Origin: Sphingomonas sp. QA11
GTDB lineage: Bacteria > Pseudomonadota > Alphaproteobacteria > Sphingomonadales > Sphingomonadaceae
Reading direction: 5' to 3'
Length of the DNA stretch: 64,000 bases
Assembly: GCF_028473665.1 (NCBI RefSeq)
Contig: NZ_CP098774.1
Location: 496,001-560,000, forward strand
Below the pieces are notes generated by a model. That model made no database searches, had not been told where the DNA came from, and worked only from the letters and a program-made list of their open reading frames with translations. This document shows, in pieces, positions 41,762 to 49,923 of this stretch. Position numbers and translations under genes: made by a program. Numbering within the stretch: the first letter of the stretch is position 1; every line of letters starts with the position of its first letter.

Positions 41762-43651
41762 TCACGAACAGCTTGCCAAGCCGGCGTTAGGTTTTGTCTC
41801 AGCAATTTTTTCACCGAAATAGTTGTATTTGTAACAGGTCCGATGCGTCTCCAGTAATCCTGACGAGCCCATGGCCGTGACCGCAACTCCTCGCAGGTTA
41901 AGGTTGTTGGCGCCGCTCAAAGGGCCATAGTCATACTGGGTCAGAATATCATTGGCTCCGCCCGTGCAGGTGGATGTGGTGTCGCAAACGACCATCTGTG
42001 TTGGCAGAGAGATTGCGGGCCCCGCGGCCACGATATTGCCCGCAGCATCCTTGATGTACGCAGTACGTGGTGTGTATGTGTACACTTTCTTGGGTCGAGG
42101 GGCTCCGGCCGTCGGCGCGGGACGCGTTTCAACCTCGATCTGCCCTCGAGAATTATACTCGTATTCGGTCATATTTCCGTTTGGATCGGTGACACTTGTC
42201 GGCTTGTTGCAATAAGCGAGTGTAGAAGGCGAGCATGTTGACGGATAGGTTAAATATGTAATTTCCTGACCCAGGGTACTTCCCGGTTTCGGCGACACAA
42301 CGCGCTTGCTTACATTATTCCGGATGTCATAATATATTTGAACGTTGTTTCCCTCAGGTAACGTTTCTCCGGAAATTTCCATCCGCTCGTCGCGGCTATA
42401 TCCTGTCTGCCGTCCTAAGTCGTCAGTCCAGGAGATGAGAGCGCGCCGTGCTGAACCCCATTCGGGTACCGGACGAATTGCCCGAGAATTTCCAATCAGC
42501 TGTTCGCCTATTTTCATCTGAGTGTCGATATAAAATGCCAGATTGTAGGGGTTCGAACCCCATGAGCCGAATTTACTTTTGGTCGTGTTATAGGAGGCCA
42601 AGAGGCTTCCCATCTGTACTGAGCTTACGAAGATATCATCATGGATGTCGCCCTTTTTTACGTGGGAGATCGTGTAATTCGGCGAACTGAATCCCGGTAA
42701 GGTTACCGTCACTGGATACCAGCGGTACCATGACGGGGGATCTGGACACTGGGATATGTAGTCTGTGACATAGCATATTCGTTCATAATCAAATGCATAA
42801 AGTTGATGAAAGGTATATCTGGTTATGCCTCCGCCCGCGTCGGTCAATACACGCTCGCCTGCGGATGTGTTTGCTGAGGCTTGGCGCGTTTGCGTTAACC
42901 CTGAGCAATATGTTGAACTGGTGAGGTCGCAATAATCTACCGCTAGATTGACGGCTTGAATATCGATATGCGAACTCGATCCGGTAAACTTGAGCATATA
43001 TCCAAAGTTGTTTTTAGCCGATCGGTATGGCCGGTCCCGGTCTTCGAACGATATGGAGGCCGACGTTCCCATAAACCTAATTTCGCGGCCATCTGGATAC
43101 GTGACGACTCGTTCATTCGGGCTGAAGTCAATGACTATCCCGAATTTATCGGTAAATATATAATGATCTCCGGATACAATTAACGTAGATCCGGTCGGGT
43201 ACTGAGTAACAAAAGCATCAGAGCTCCCGGTATTTCGTCGAAAAGTCTCATTAACCTCGTTGAATTCAATGGATAGATAATCGTAATAATTTAAAGTTCC
43301 TTCTTTTCTGATCTGATTGAAGGCCATTCTGGGTATGCCGCTTTGCTGAAAGTCGCTTCCATCGACCGGACCATATGAAACGGCAAGGGATGATTCTTCG
43401 CTGCTTCCGATCTTTATTTGATCCGATGTCCTAAGGGCGAATCTTCCTGTCTTTCGTTCCACGGAAAAGCGGTCAATAAGTTCCTGATTGATCCTGGGTT
43501 GCGTCACCTGCGAAAAAGCGGGGCTGTGTAGAGGTGTGCAAATAACACAAGCTGCGATGTAGACCTTCCTAAATGGAATTTTCTCAGATTGAAAATTCCC
43601 CTTGTGATTTTTAAGTTGGTTCCCGTGTCGCCGAAGTTCGCGGATAATCAT
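41762..43651 (-). CDS. Rhs/YD-repeat protein, N-terminal half
   Basis: A 629-residue protein with a long basic N-terminus, then a signal-like segment (VYIAACVICTPLHSPAFSQ). A beta-rich region follows (e.g. VVTYPDGREIRFMG), and YD repeats begin near the end (DPNGNMTEYEYNSRGQIEV; CYKYNYFGEKIAETKPNAG). It stops after ...GLASCS, and the next gene starts 198 bases on with a new signal peptide and the next repeats. The two genes thus look like halves of one Rhs system, which I recall as a recurrent sphingomonad arrangement. GGAAGGG precedes the Met at 43651. Confidence 0.8.
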   Translation of the reverse strand: MIIRELRRHGNQLKNHKGNFQSEKIPFRKVYIAACVICTPLHSPAFSQVTQPRINQELIDRFSVERKTGRFALRTSDQIKIGSSEESSLAVSYGPVDGSDFQQSGIPRMAFNQIRKEGTLNYYDYLSIEFNEVNETFRRNTGSSDAFVTQYPTGSTLIVSGDHYIFTDKFGIVIDFSPNERVVTYPDGREIRFMGTSASISFEDRDRPYRSAKNNFGYMLKFTGSSSHIDIQAVNLAVDYCDLTSSTYCSGLTQTRQASANTSAGERVLTDAGGGITRYTFHQLYAFDYERICYVTDYISQCPDPPSWYRWYPVTVTLPGFSSPNYTISHVKKGDIHDDIFVSSVQMGSLLASYNTTKSKFGSWGSNPYNLAFYIDTQMKIGEQLIGNSRAIRPVPEWGSARRALISWTDDLGRQTGYSRDERMEISGETLPEGNNVQIYYDIRNNVSKRVVSPKPGSTLGQEITYLTYPSTCSPSTLAYCNKPTSVTDPNGNMTEYEYNSRGQIEVETRPAPTAGAPRPKKVYTYTPRTAYIKDAAGNIVAAGPAISLPTQMVVCDTTSTCTGGANDILTQYDYGPLSGANNLNLRGVAVTAMGSSGLLETHRTCYKYNYFGEKIAETKPNAGLASCS

Positions 43652-43841
43652 TGAATTGCCCTTCCGATCGGCGCCTGCTTTAAAATGGAGTGGTTCGCTC
43701 GACTCTTTTTGTCCTCTTGTGACGGCTTGGCCATGTTTCACTCGTACTCCGACGCAATTGCGACGGCGCTTCTTCTTGCCAAATTTCTCCGCCAGAACAA
43801 TGGCGGTGCGTGCAATGGTTCCCTAAATATTGCCGCTGTCT

Positions 43842-44366
43842 TTGCCCCGATGATGTCCCGATGGTCGCGCCGCGGGGCGCGGCCGAGATGTTCATTCAGT
43901 ACCGTTTCGTTCGATTTCGTTGTCGCGTCGCCGGCCGTTGCAACGGTGATCATCTTCGATGCCTCCGACGGGAGGAAGGTAAGCGTTTCAGATGTTGCGG
44001 TAAAATCAGGGTTAAACGTCGCCGTGGCTGAAGTGCTGGCGTAATTCGCGGTGTGGGTGCCGGGCATAGTTCCGGTCTTTTGGAGATTGAAGATCATGCT
44101 GCCACCCTGCACGACCGCGAACAGTTCGCCTCGGAAGTGGGCGCAGGCGGCTGGATCGACGCGGTGACGGTGTAGCTCATACGATTGCTCGCTGGGTCGA
44201 GGCTAGGCACATATTCACTCATCGCAGCCCCCCGGGAGTGTGTGGCTGCTACGAGACAGCTACGCGCATCATAAATACAGGTCGTGGTTTCCGGCGCCGA
44301 TGCGGAGGAGCCGATCGCCAGGGCAGCCGACATGATTCCAGTTAGCAACAACGAGTGCGCGCGCAT
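43842..44366 (-). pseudogene. Decayed exported YD/Calx-beta domain protein
   Basis: The first fragment (44366 down to 44094) has a signal peptide (LLLTGIMSAALAIGSSASA) and one YD-like repeat (CIYDARSCLVAATHS). A second frame (from about 44112) carries a Calx-beta-like domain (FNLQKTGTMPGTHTANYAS ... ETLTFLPSEASKMITVATAG). A third frame resumes with APRGATIGTSSGQ. At least two frameshifts and a missing middle make it a pseudogene. It lies directly upstream of the Rhs genes, on the same strand. Confidence 0.65.
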
Positions 44367-44759
44367 GCAATGTCCCCTCCCCGCAAGCAGCCCACGTGCC
44401 CGGCGGCGATGACGAATCCGTTTATGATTTCGGTGTGGAACTGGACCTTAAACGTATGACGAGGTCGGCTGGGATGCTATCGAATTTATATCGGATATGG
44501 GTCTATCGCTCATGGCGGCCTTGCGGACAGAAGCTTTTGCGCTGTCGCACTCAAGGAACGGTGCCATTTTTGACTGATCGATCGTCCGCCAGCAGCCATT
44601 CCTTCGAACGTGCGGCAGCTATTCTATCGTCAGCTCACCAAGCTCATCCCAAACGCCGCACGTCCTGCATAATTGCAGTCCCAACATGCACCCCATCCAC
44701 CTTGCCTGCAAAATTCCCGAGCGTAAGGAAGAACCACAAAAGTTTTGGGAAGGTTCGAC
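44367..44759. other. Gap between the Rhs islet and mmsA
   Basis: 44367-44660 shows no credible gene or RNA; composition is mixed, as in decayed sequence. 44665-44759 is the mmsA control region with the operator-like array, and a GGGAAGG ribosome site lies at 44747-44753. Confidence 0.5.
44665..44712 (+). promoter_or_regulatory. Operator-like array upstream of mmsA, right copy
   Basis: CTGCATAATTGCAG (44665-44678), ACATGCAC (44684-44691) and CTTGCCTGCAAA (44701-44712) lie 48-95 bases before the start codon. The array repeats that at 35962-36009 with identical spacing while the spacers have diverged, which marks these blocks as functional contacts. Confidence 0.65.
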
Positions 44760-46259
44760 ATGCGCCTCATCGATCATCACGTCGCTGGCCTCTCCGGTGG
44801 CGGTTCGGGCCGCACGGCCGATGTGTTCAACCCCAATACCGGTCAGGTCCAGGCGACCGTCCAGCTCGGTGACCAGACGGTGCTCGATGCCGCTATCGCC
44901 GCCGCGCAAAAGGCCCAGCCGGCATGGGCCGCCACAAACCCGCAGCGCCGCGCCCGGGTGATGTTCGCCTTCAAGGCGCTGGTCGAGAAGAACATGGACG
45001 AGCTGGCGCATCTGCTCTCGTCCGAGCACGGCAAGGTCGTCGCGGATTCACGCGGCGATATCCAGCGCGGGCTTGAGGTGATCGAGTTCTGCTGCGGCAT
45101 TCCGCATGTGCTGAAGGGCGAATACACCCAGGGTGCAGGCCCTGGCATCGACGTCTATTCGATGCGCCAGCCGCTGGGCATCGGTGCCGGCATCACCCCG
45201 TTCAACTTCCCGGCGATGATCCCCCTGTGGATGTCCGGCGTCGCCATCGCGACCGGCAACGCCTTCATCCTCAAGCCGAGCGAGCGCGATCCGTCGGTGC
45301 CGGTGCGCCTCGGCGAGTTATTCCGCGAGGCCGGCCTGCCGGAGGGCATCTTCCAGGTCGTGCACGGCGACAAGGAAATGGTCGATGCGATCCTCGATCA
45401 TCCCGCTATCTCGGCGGTCAGCTTCGTCGGTTCGTCCGACATCGCGCATTACGTCTACTCGCGCGGCGTCGCCGCCGGAAAGCGCGTCCAGGCGATGGGC
45501 GGGGCGAAGAACCACGGCATCGTCATGCCCGATGCCGATCTCGACCAGGTCGTCGCTGACCTGTCGGGTGCCGCCTTCGGTTCGGCGGGCGAGCGCTGCA
45601 TGGCGCTGCCGGTTGTCGTGCCGGTCGGCGAGAAGACCGCCATCGCGCTCCGCGAGAAGTTGATCCCGGCGATCGACGCGCTGCGCGTCGGCGTCTCGAC
45701 CGACAATGATGCGCATTACGGCCCGGTAGTGAACGCCGCGCACAAGCAGCGTATCGAGAACTGGATCCAGACCGGCGTCGACGAGGGCGCCGAACTGGTC
45801 GTCGATGGCCGCGGCTTCGAATTGCAGGGACATGAGAAGGGCTTCTTCATCGGCCCGTCGCTGTTCGATCATGTCACGCCCGACATGCAGGCGTACAAGG
45901 AAGAGATTTTCGGCCCTGTGCTGCAGATCGTCCGCGCCGACGATTTCGAACATGCGCTTCGCCTGCCGAGCGAGCATCAATATGGCAACGGCGTCGCCAT
46001 CTTCACCCGCAACGGCCATGCCGCGCGCGAATTCGCGGCGCGCGTCAATGTCGGCATGGTCGGCATCAACGTGCCGATCCCGGTGCCGGTCGCCTATCAC
46101 ACCTTTGGCGGCTGGAAGCGCTCGGCGTTCGGCGACACCAACCAGCACGGCATGGAAGGCGTGAAGTTCTGGACCAAGGTCAAGACGATCACGCAGCGCT
46201 GGCCGGACGGTGGTGTGGGCGATGCCGCCAACGCCTTCGTTATCCCGACCATGGGGTGA
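44760..46259 (+). CDS. mmsA: CoA-acylating methylmalonate-semialdehyde dehydrogenase
   Basis: A 499-residue aldehyde dehydrogenase family enzyme converting methylmalonate semialdehyde to propionyl-CoA with NAD+ and CoA, the last step of valine degradation. The catalytic Cys is at about 280 in SAGERCMALPV; MGGAKNHGIVMPDADLDQ and the start MRLIDHHVAGLSGGGSG are typical of MmsA. It lacks the general-base Glu loop of hydrolytic ALDHs, as expected for a CoA-dependent member. The ATG at 44760 has GGGAAGG upstream. It is separated from the other valine genes by four unrelated genes. Confidence 0.94.
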   Translation: MRLIDHHVAGLSGGGSGRTADVFNPNTGQVQATVQLGDQTVLDAAIAAAQKAQPAWAATNPQRRARVMFAFKALVEKNMDELAHLLSSEHGKVVADSRGDIQRGLEVIEFCCGIPHVLKGEYTQGAGPGIDVYSMRQPLGIGAGITPFNFPAMIPLWMSGVAIATGNAFILKPSERDPSVPVRLGELFREAGLPEGIFQVVHGDKEMVDAILDHPAISAVSFVGSSDIAHYVYSRGVAAGKRVQAMGGAKNHGIVMPDADLDQVVADLSGAAFGSAGERCMALPVVVPVGEKTAIALREKLIPAIDALRVGVSTDNDAHYGPVVNAAHKQRIENWIQTGVDEGAELVVDGRGFELQGHEKGFFIGPSLFDHVTPDMQAYKEEIFGPVLQIVRADDFEHALRLPSEHQYGNGVAIFTRNGHAAREFAARVNVGMVGINVPIPVPVAYHTFGGWKRSAFGDTNQHGMEGVKFWTKVKTITQRWPDGGVGDAANAFVIPTMG

Positions 46260-46260
46260 G

Positions 46261-46752
46261 ATGATGCTCGGCTTTCTTCTCGCGTTCGTGCTGTTGGTGC
46301 CGCTCCAGGCGGCGCCGGCTGTCGAGCCGGAAGAGCCAGCGCCTCGACCGTGGGTCGGGCCCGGTCGATTCTGCGGCTACGCTTCCGTTATAGATCTGCA
46401 GCCGGGCGAGCAGATAATTGCTGGTGAAGGCGGTGTCCACGGCGCCAGCTATATCTGGTCGGGGCCGTTCGGGGCTATTGTCGTGGACGAGATCAACTGG
46501 GCCTCAAGGCCAAAGCATGTCGTGCGCAGCATATCAAAGGAAGGCGGGATCGAGATCTTCCAGTTGCGGGGCGGCGGGTCGAAACCCCTGTATGTTGTCT
46601 CCGACGGGGGCCATCTGGTCGCCTATCTGTCGAGTTCGATGTTCAGGAAGAACAAGTCCGATCTCAAGTATATCCGCCGGATAGGTCTGTCCGATCACGC
46701 TGGCGATAAAGGCACTGGCTGTAAATACCGGATGCTCTTTTCGTGGGAATGA
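46261..46752 (+). CDS. Exported protein of unknown function (163 aa)
   Basis: Begins one base after the mmsA stop with MMLGFLLAFVLLVPLQAAPA, a signal peptide, so it is cotranscribed with mmsA. The mature part (PWVGPGRFCGYASVIDLQPG ... GTGCKYRMLFSWE) has two Cys that may form a disulfide. Not recognised; no catalytic motif seen. Confidence 0.65.
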   Translation: MMLGFLLAFVLLVPLQAAPAVEPEEPAPRPWVGPGRFCGYASVIDLQPGEQIIAGEGGVHGASYIWSGPFGAIVVDEINWASRPKHVVRSISKEGGIEIFQLRGGGSKPLYVVSDGGHLVAYLSSSMFRKNKSDLKYIRRIGLSDHAGDKGTGCKYRMLFSWE

Positions 46753-46771
46753 CGTCGCACGCCCGCCTCCC

Positions 46772-47566
46772 TCACGCCGGAACGGCTTCCCCCGTCATCG
46801 CGCGCGCCGCCACGCTCTCGAACCGCGCATGATATTTCGGATGCTCGGTGCCCATCCACCGGTCCCACCAGGTGAAGTAGAGGCCGAAATTGTGCCGGCC
46901 CTCGCTGTGGTGGAGGTCGTGGTGGGTGGTCGTGGTCAGCCAGCCGGTCCAGGGAGACCGGGTAAAGCCGGACCAGGCCAGTTCATGCCCCGAATGGCCG
47001 ATCGCGTTGCGGGCGATCTGGTGGCCCAGGAAGATGAACACCGCGAGCGGATACATCGGCCCGAAGCGCGACAGGACGAACAGGAAGACCGGCACATACA
47101 GCGCCTCGAACACGGATTCGATCGGCGCGAAGGCATAGGACGCCCAGGAGGTCGGGGTACGCGACTGGTGATGGGCGGCATGGGCGCGGCGGAACATCAT
47201 GCGCAAATGCAGGCCCCGGTGCATCCAGTAGAACCAGAAGTCGTGCAGGATCACCATCGCGACGAGCTGGATCGCGATCATGCCCGCGTCGAACGTGCGG
47301 GCGACGGTGATCACGCCGCTCGTGATCATCGCGAAGGTGATCAGGTTGACCACGCCGAAGATCGCGACCGTCTGAATGGACAGCAACAGTTCGCGTCGGC
47401 GATCGGCCATGGTCGCTGTGCGCTGCTGGATGCGGCGCGGCGCGGTCCAGCGGCGGAGCAGCCAGTAGATGACCGCGACGCCCGCCGCGCCGAACAGGTA
47501 ACGGGTCATCTCGACGGTGAAGCTGTGCAGCCAATGGTCGCCGATGGTCTGCAGGGTCTCGATCAC
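46772..47566 (-). CDS. Sterol desaturase/fatty acid hydroxylase superfamily protein
   Basis: A 264-residue membrane di-iron enzyme with four hydrophobic segments and the His boxes HDFWFYWMHRGLH, HAAHHQS and HHDLHHSEGRHNFG. Members hydroxylate or desaturate sterols, carotenoids, ornithine lipids or fatty acids; the substrate is open. The start is GTG at 47566 with GGAGTGGCAAT before it. Downstream of the AraC-type regulator gene on the same strand, so a likely target of it. Confidence 0.85.
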   Translation of the reverse strand: MIETLQTIGDHWLHSFTVEMTRYLFGAAGVAVIYWLLRRWTAPRRIQQRTATMADRRRELLLSIQTVAIFGVVNLITFAMITSGVITVARTFDAGMIAIQLVAMVILHDFWFYWMHRGLHLRMMFRRAHAAHHQSRTPTSWASYAFAPIESVFEALYVPVFLFVLSRFGPMYPLAVFIFLGHQIARNAIGHSGHELAWSGFTRSPWTGWLTTTTHHDLHHSEGRHNFGLYFTWWDRWMGTEHPKYHARFESVAARAMTGEAVPA

Positions 47567-47645
47567 ATTGCCACTCCGTTCGATTGGGTTCGGCCCTCTG
47601 CCTATCCGGCGGCGCGCGGCGATGCTGCGCCAGCCCGAAAAATGC

Positions 47646-47667
47646 CGATCGATTCCGGAATCGATCG
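47646..47667. terminator. Perfect 22-base palindrome between regulator and hydroxylase genes
   Basis: The arms CGATCGATTCC and GGAATCGATCG are exactly complementary. Minus-strand transcripts from the regulator gene then read GCATTTTTC, a terminator pattern; the plus strand also has a T-run. It could equally be an operator for the hydroxylase gene, whose start lies 80 bases away. Confidence 0.5.
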
Positions 47668-47674
47668 CGTTTTT

Positions 47675-48721
47675 TCAATTCCGCACGATGTTGGCGCGGC
47701 GATATTCGCTCGGCGACTGGCCGACGGTCTCGCGAAAAGCCCGGTTGAACGGGGCAAGCGAGCTATAGCCCAGGTCCATCGCGATCGTCAGGATCGGCAG
47801 GTCGACATGCTGCGGATCGACCAGCAGCGCCTTGGCCTCGCCGATGCGGTGGTGGTTGAGGAAGGCCGAGAAATTGCGATAGCCCAGCCGCTGGTTGATC
47901 AGGCTGCGCAACCGGTGCTCGGGCGTTTCGAGCAGCTCGGCCAGCGCGCCGATGCTCAGGCCCTGTTCGCGATAGATGGTTTCGGCGATGGCCGTTTCGA
48001 GCTTGCGATTGAGCACATGCTCGGACGGACTGAAGCTCGGGGCAGGGGCCGGTTCGGGCTGGGCGGGATCGAACAGCAGGTCGGGGTCGCTCTGCAGCAG
48101 GGCGACACCCATGGCGGTGGTCGCAACCAGGATCGCGGCAGCCTGCGGGATCGCGATCTCGGGCCCCGTGGTGCGAAAACCGAAGAGCATCTCCAGCGCG
48201 ACCACGACGAACGCGAGCGTTCCCACCACGATCACGAACCCGACGCGAAGCTGGCGGCGCTTCTCGATCAGGTCGTCGCCCCGCTCGCGAATCGCGATCA
48301 GGATCGCATGGCCTGCCAGAATGAGCGAAACGCCCCGTTGAATCGAAGCGATCGCAATGGCCAGGTCCAGCCCGGCATAGCGGGTGAAGAAGAAGCAGGC
48401 CCAGCATCCGACGGTCACCGCGATGCCGGCGATCAGCGCCCGCCGGTCGATCGCGCGCTCGAACAGCAGGTGCGAGAAGATCCACAGCAGCAGCGGCACC
48501 GACTGCGCCATGAGCTGGACGACCGCCCAGAACGGCCCTTCGGTCGGCCGGAACAGGTGAGTCGCCAGCGTCAGGTAGCAGCATACGCCAAGCAGCAGCA
48601 TCGCCGTCGCGATGCGGATCGGCCTCGGCGCGCGCCCGCGCCCGATCACCAGCGCGATCAGCAGCAACTGGCCGATCGCCAGCATCCGCATCACCGTGTC
48701 CAGAAGCATCAGCCGCGTCAT
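47675..48721 (-). CDS. Membrane-anchored AraC family transcriptional regulator
   Basis: A 348-residue protein with about seven hydrophobic segments in the first 230 residues, a Pro-rich linker (PAQPEPAPAPSFSPSEH), then an AraC DNA-binding domain ending DLGYSSLAPFNRAFRETVGQ-SPSEYRR. It probably senses a membrane or lipid signal. It diverges from the polysaccharide deacetylase gene and is followed by the hydroxylase gene. The Met at 48721 is chosen because the first membrane helix follows at once. Confidence 0.82.
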   Translation of the reverse strand: MTRLMLLDTVMRMLAIGQLLLIALVIGRGRAPRPIRIATAMLLLGVCCYLTLATHLFRPTEGPFWAVVQLMAQSVPLLLWIFSHLLFERAIDRRALIAGIAVTVGCWACFFFTRYAGLDLAIAIASIQRGVSLILAGHAILIAIRERGDDLIEKRRQLRVGFVIVVGTLAFVVVALEMLFGFRTTGPEIAIPQAAAILVATTAMGVALLQSDPDLLFDPAQPEPAPAPSFSPSEHVLNRKLETAIAETIYREQGLSIGALAELLETPEHRLRSLINQRLGYRNFSAFLNHHRIGEAKALLVDPQHVDLPILTIAMDLGYSSLAPFNRAFRETVGQSPSEYRRANIVRN

Positions 48722-48835
48722 ATCGGTACCGTTATGGCCCGGCCGCGAAACCCCGTCCATCGCGCCTGTGGGAATTCTCCAACAAGCGCGATAGACCCCT
48801 TGCAGTGTCCGGAAATGATGAACGGGGATGCTGAG

Positions 48836-49900
48836 ATGATCGCGGTGCGGGCGCTTCTGGCCGTCGTTGCGCTCGTCGGCGTGATGCTGCCGATCGGCGG
48901 CGCCGTCGACGCGCCTCGTTCCATCGGGAAGGCCCCTCAGCCACAAAAGACGATCGCCCTCAGCTTCGACGATATCCCCCGCGCGCCCGGCGCCTTCTAT
49001 TCGAGGGAGGAGCGCACCGAGCGCCTGATCGCCGCGCTCAGGGCATCGGGCGTCACTCAGGCGGCCTTCTTCGTCAATCCAGGCCGCGTCGGCGCGAAGG
49101 ACGGGTCGCTCGATCTGATCGAGGCCTATGCCGCCGCCGGGCATGTGCTGGCCGATCACAGCTTCTCGCACCGCAGCCTCGCGGCGGTGCCGGCCGCGGC
49201 GTTCCTCGCGGATGTCGACCAGGCCGAGGCATGGTTGAAGCATCAGCCGGGCTATCGTCCCTGGTTCCGTTTTCCCGGGCTCAACCAGGGTGGCGCGGAT
49301 CGGGCCAAGCGTCGCGCGGTGCTTGACGGACTGAAGGCGCGGGGGCTTCTGGTTGGCGCGGTGACGATCGACGGATCGGACTGGTATCTCGAACGCTTGA
49401 CGCTGGAGGCGGCGAGGGCGGGCAAGCCGATCGACGAGGATGCGCTCCACGACCTCTATATCGAGACGATGCTTCAGTCGGCGGAATTCTCCGATGCGCT
49501 GATGCGCAAGGCCATCGGGCGTTCGCCCGCGCACATGATGCTGCTGCATGAGACCGATCTCGCCGCACGCTATATCGGCGATCTTGTCGAGGCGCTGCGT
49601 AACAACGGGTGGCGGATCGTGACGGCCGATGCGGCCTATCGCGACCCGATCTATCACAGCGAGCCCAACGTCCCGACCTCGAACGGTACGTTGTCCGAGG
49701 CGATCGCGTGGGCAAAGAGCATCCCCGGTCCGCGCTGGTACGGCCGCAACGACGCCCGCATCGCCGGTGCGCTGTTCAACGATCGCGTGATGCACCAGCC
49801 TCCGGCTGTGGCGGCGTTCGGCGGCGCGCGTCGGGAATGCCGCATCCGGCGCAAGGACCCGCATCGCGCCTGCCCAGACCTCACTGCCAAGGCCGCCTAG
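48836..49900 (+). CDS. Exported polysaccharide deacetylase (NodB/CE4-type)
   Basis: A roughly 354-residue protein with a signal peptide (MIAVRALLAVVALVGVMLPI...). CE4 motifs: LSFDDIPRAPG (motif 1), ADHSFSHRSL (metal His pair), RFPGLNQGG and MLLHETDLAARY. The usual TFDDG is altered to SFDDIP. The substrate could be chitin-like, peptidoglycan or another N-acetyl sugar polymer. Earlier in-frame ATGs at 48815 and 48818 are possible but shift the signal inward. Confidence 0.82.
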   Translation: MIAVRALLAVVALVGVMLPIGGAVDAPRSIGKAPQPQKTIALSFDDIPRAPGAFYSREERTERLIAALRASGVTQAAFFVNPGRVGAKDGSLDLIEAYAAAGHVLADHSFSHRSLAAVPAAAFLADVDQAEAWLKHQPGYRPWFRFPGLNQGGADRAKRRAVLDGLKARGLLVGAVTIDGSDWYLERLTLEAARAGKPIDEDALHDLYIETMLQSAEFSDALMRKAIGRSPAHMMLLHETDLAARYIGDLVEALRNNGWRIVTADAAYRDPIYHSEPNVPTSNGTLSEAIAWAKSIPGPRWYGRNDARIAGALFNDRVMHQPPAVAAFGGARRECRIRRKDPHRACPDLTAKAA

Positions 49901-49923
49901 ACTTTTCTCTCAGGAACACCCGC

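Larger units (their letters stand above)
36121..44664. mobile_element. Rhs islet inserted between the LysR gene and mmsA
   Basis: About 8.5 kb of accessory genes: two Rhs genes, a Calx-beta pseudogene, small exported and membrane proteins, IS5 remnants and RayT transposases. Several members have lower G+C than the flanks. It is bounded left by a decayed duplicate of the mmsA control region and right by the intact one. No integrase or att site is present, so the mechanism is probably homologous or IS-mediated. Confidence 0.55.

Noticed and set aside
42549..42562. GGGGTTCGAACCCC, resembling a tRNA T-arm
   Set aside because: It lies inside the Rhs N-terminal coding sequence and no acceptor stem, anticodon arm or D-arm surrounds it.
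36121..44664. Rhs islet as an integrative element or prophage
   Set aside because: No integrase, excisionase, phage structural gene or tRNA-type attachment site is present; only IS remnants and RayT genes.
46829..48814. Long open plus-strand frame reading into the deacetylase gene
   Set aside because: The part before 48815 is antisense to the hydroxylase and AraC genes and has shadow composition; only the deacetylase part is real.
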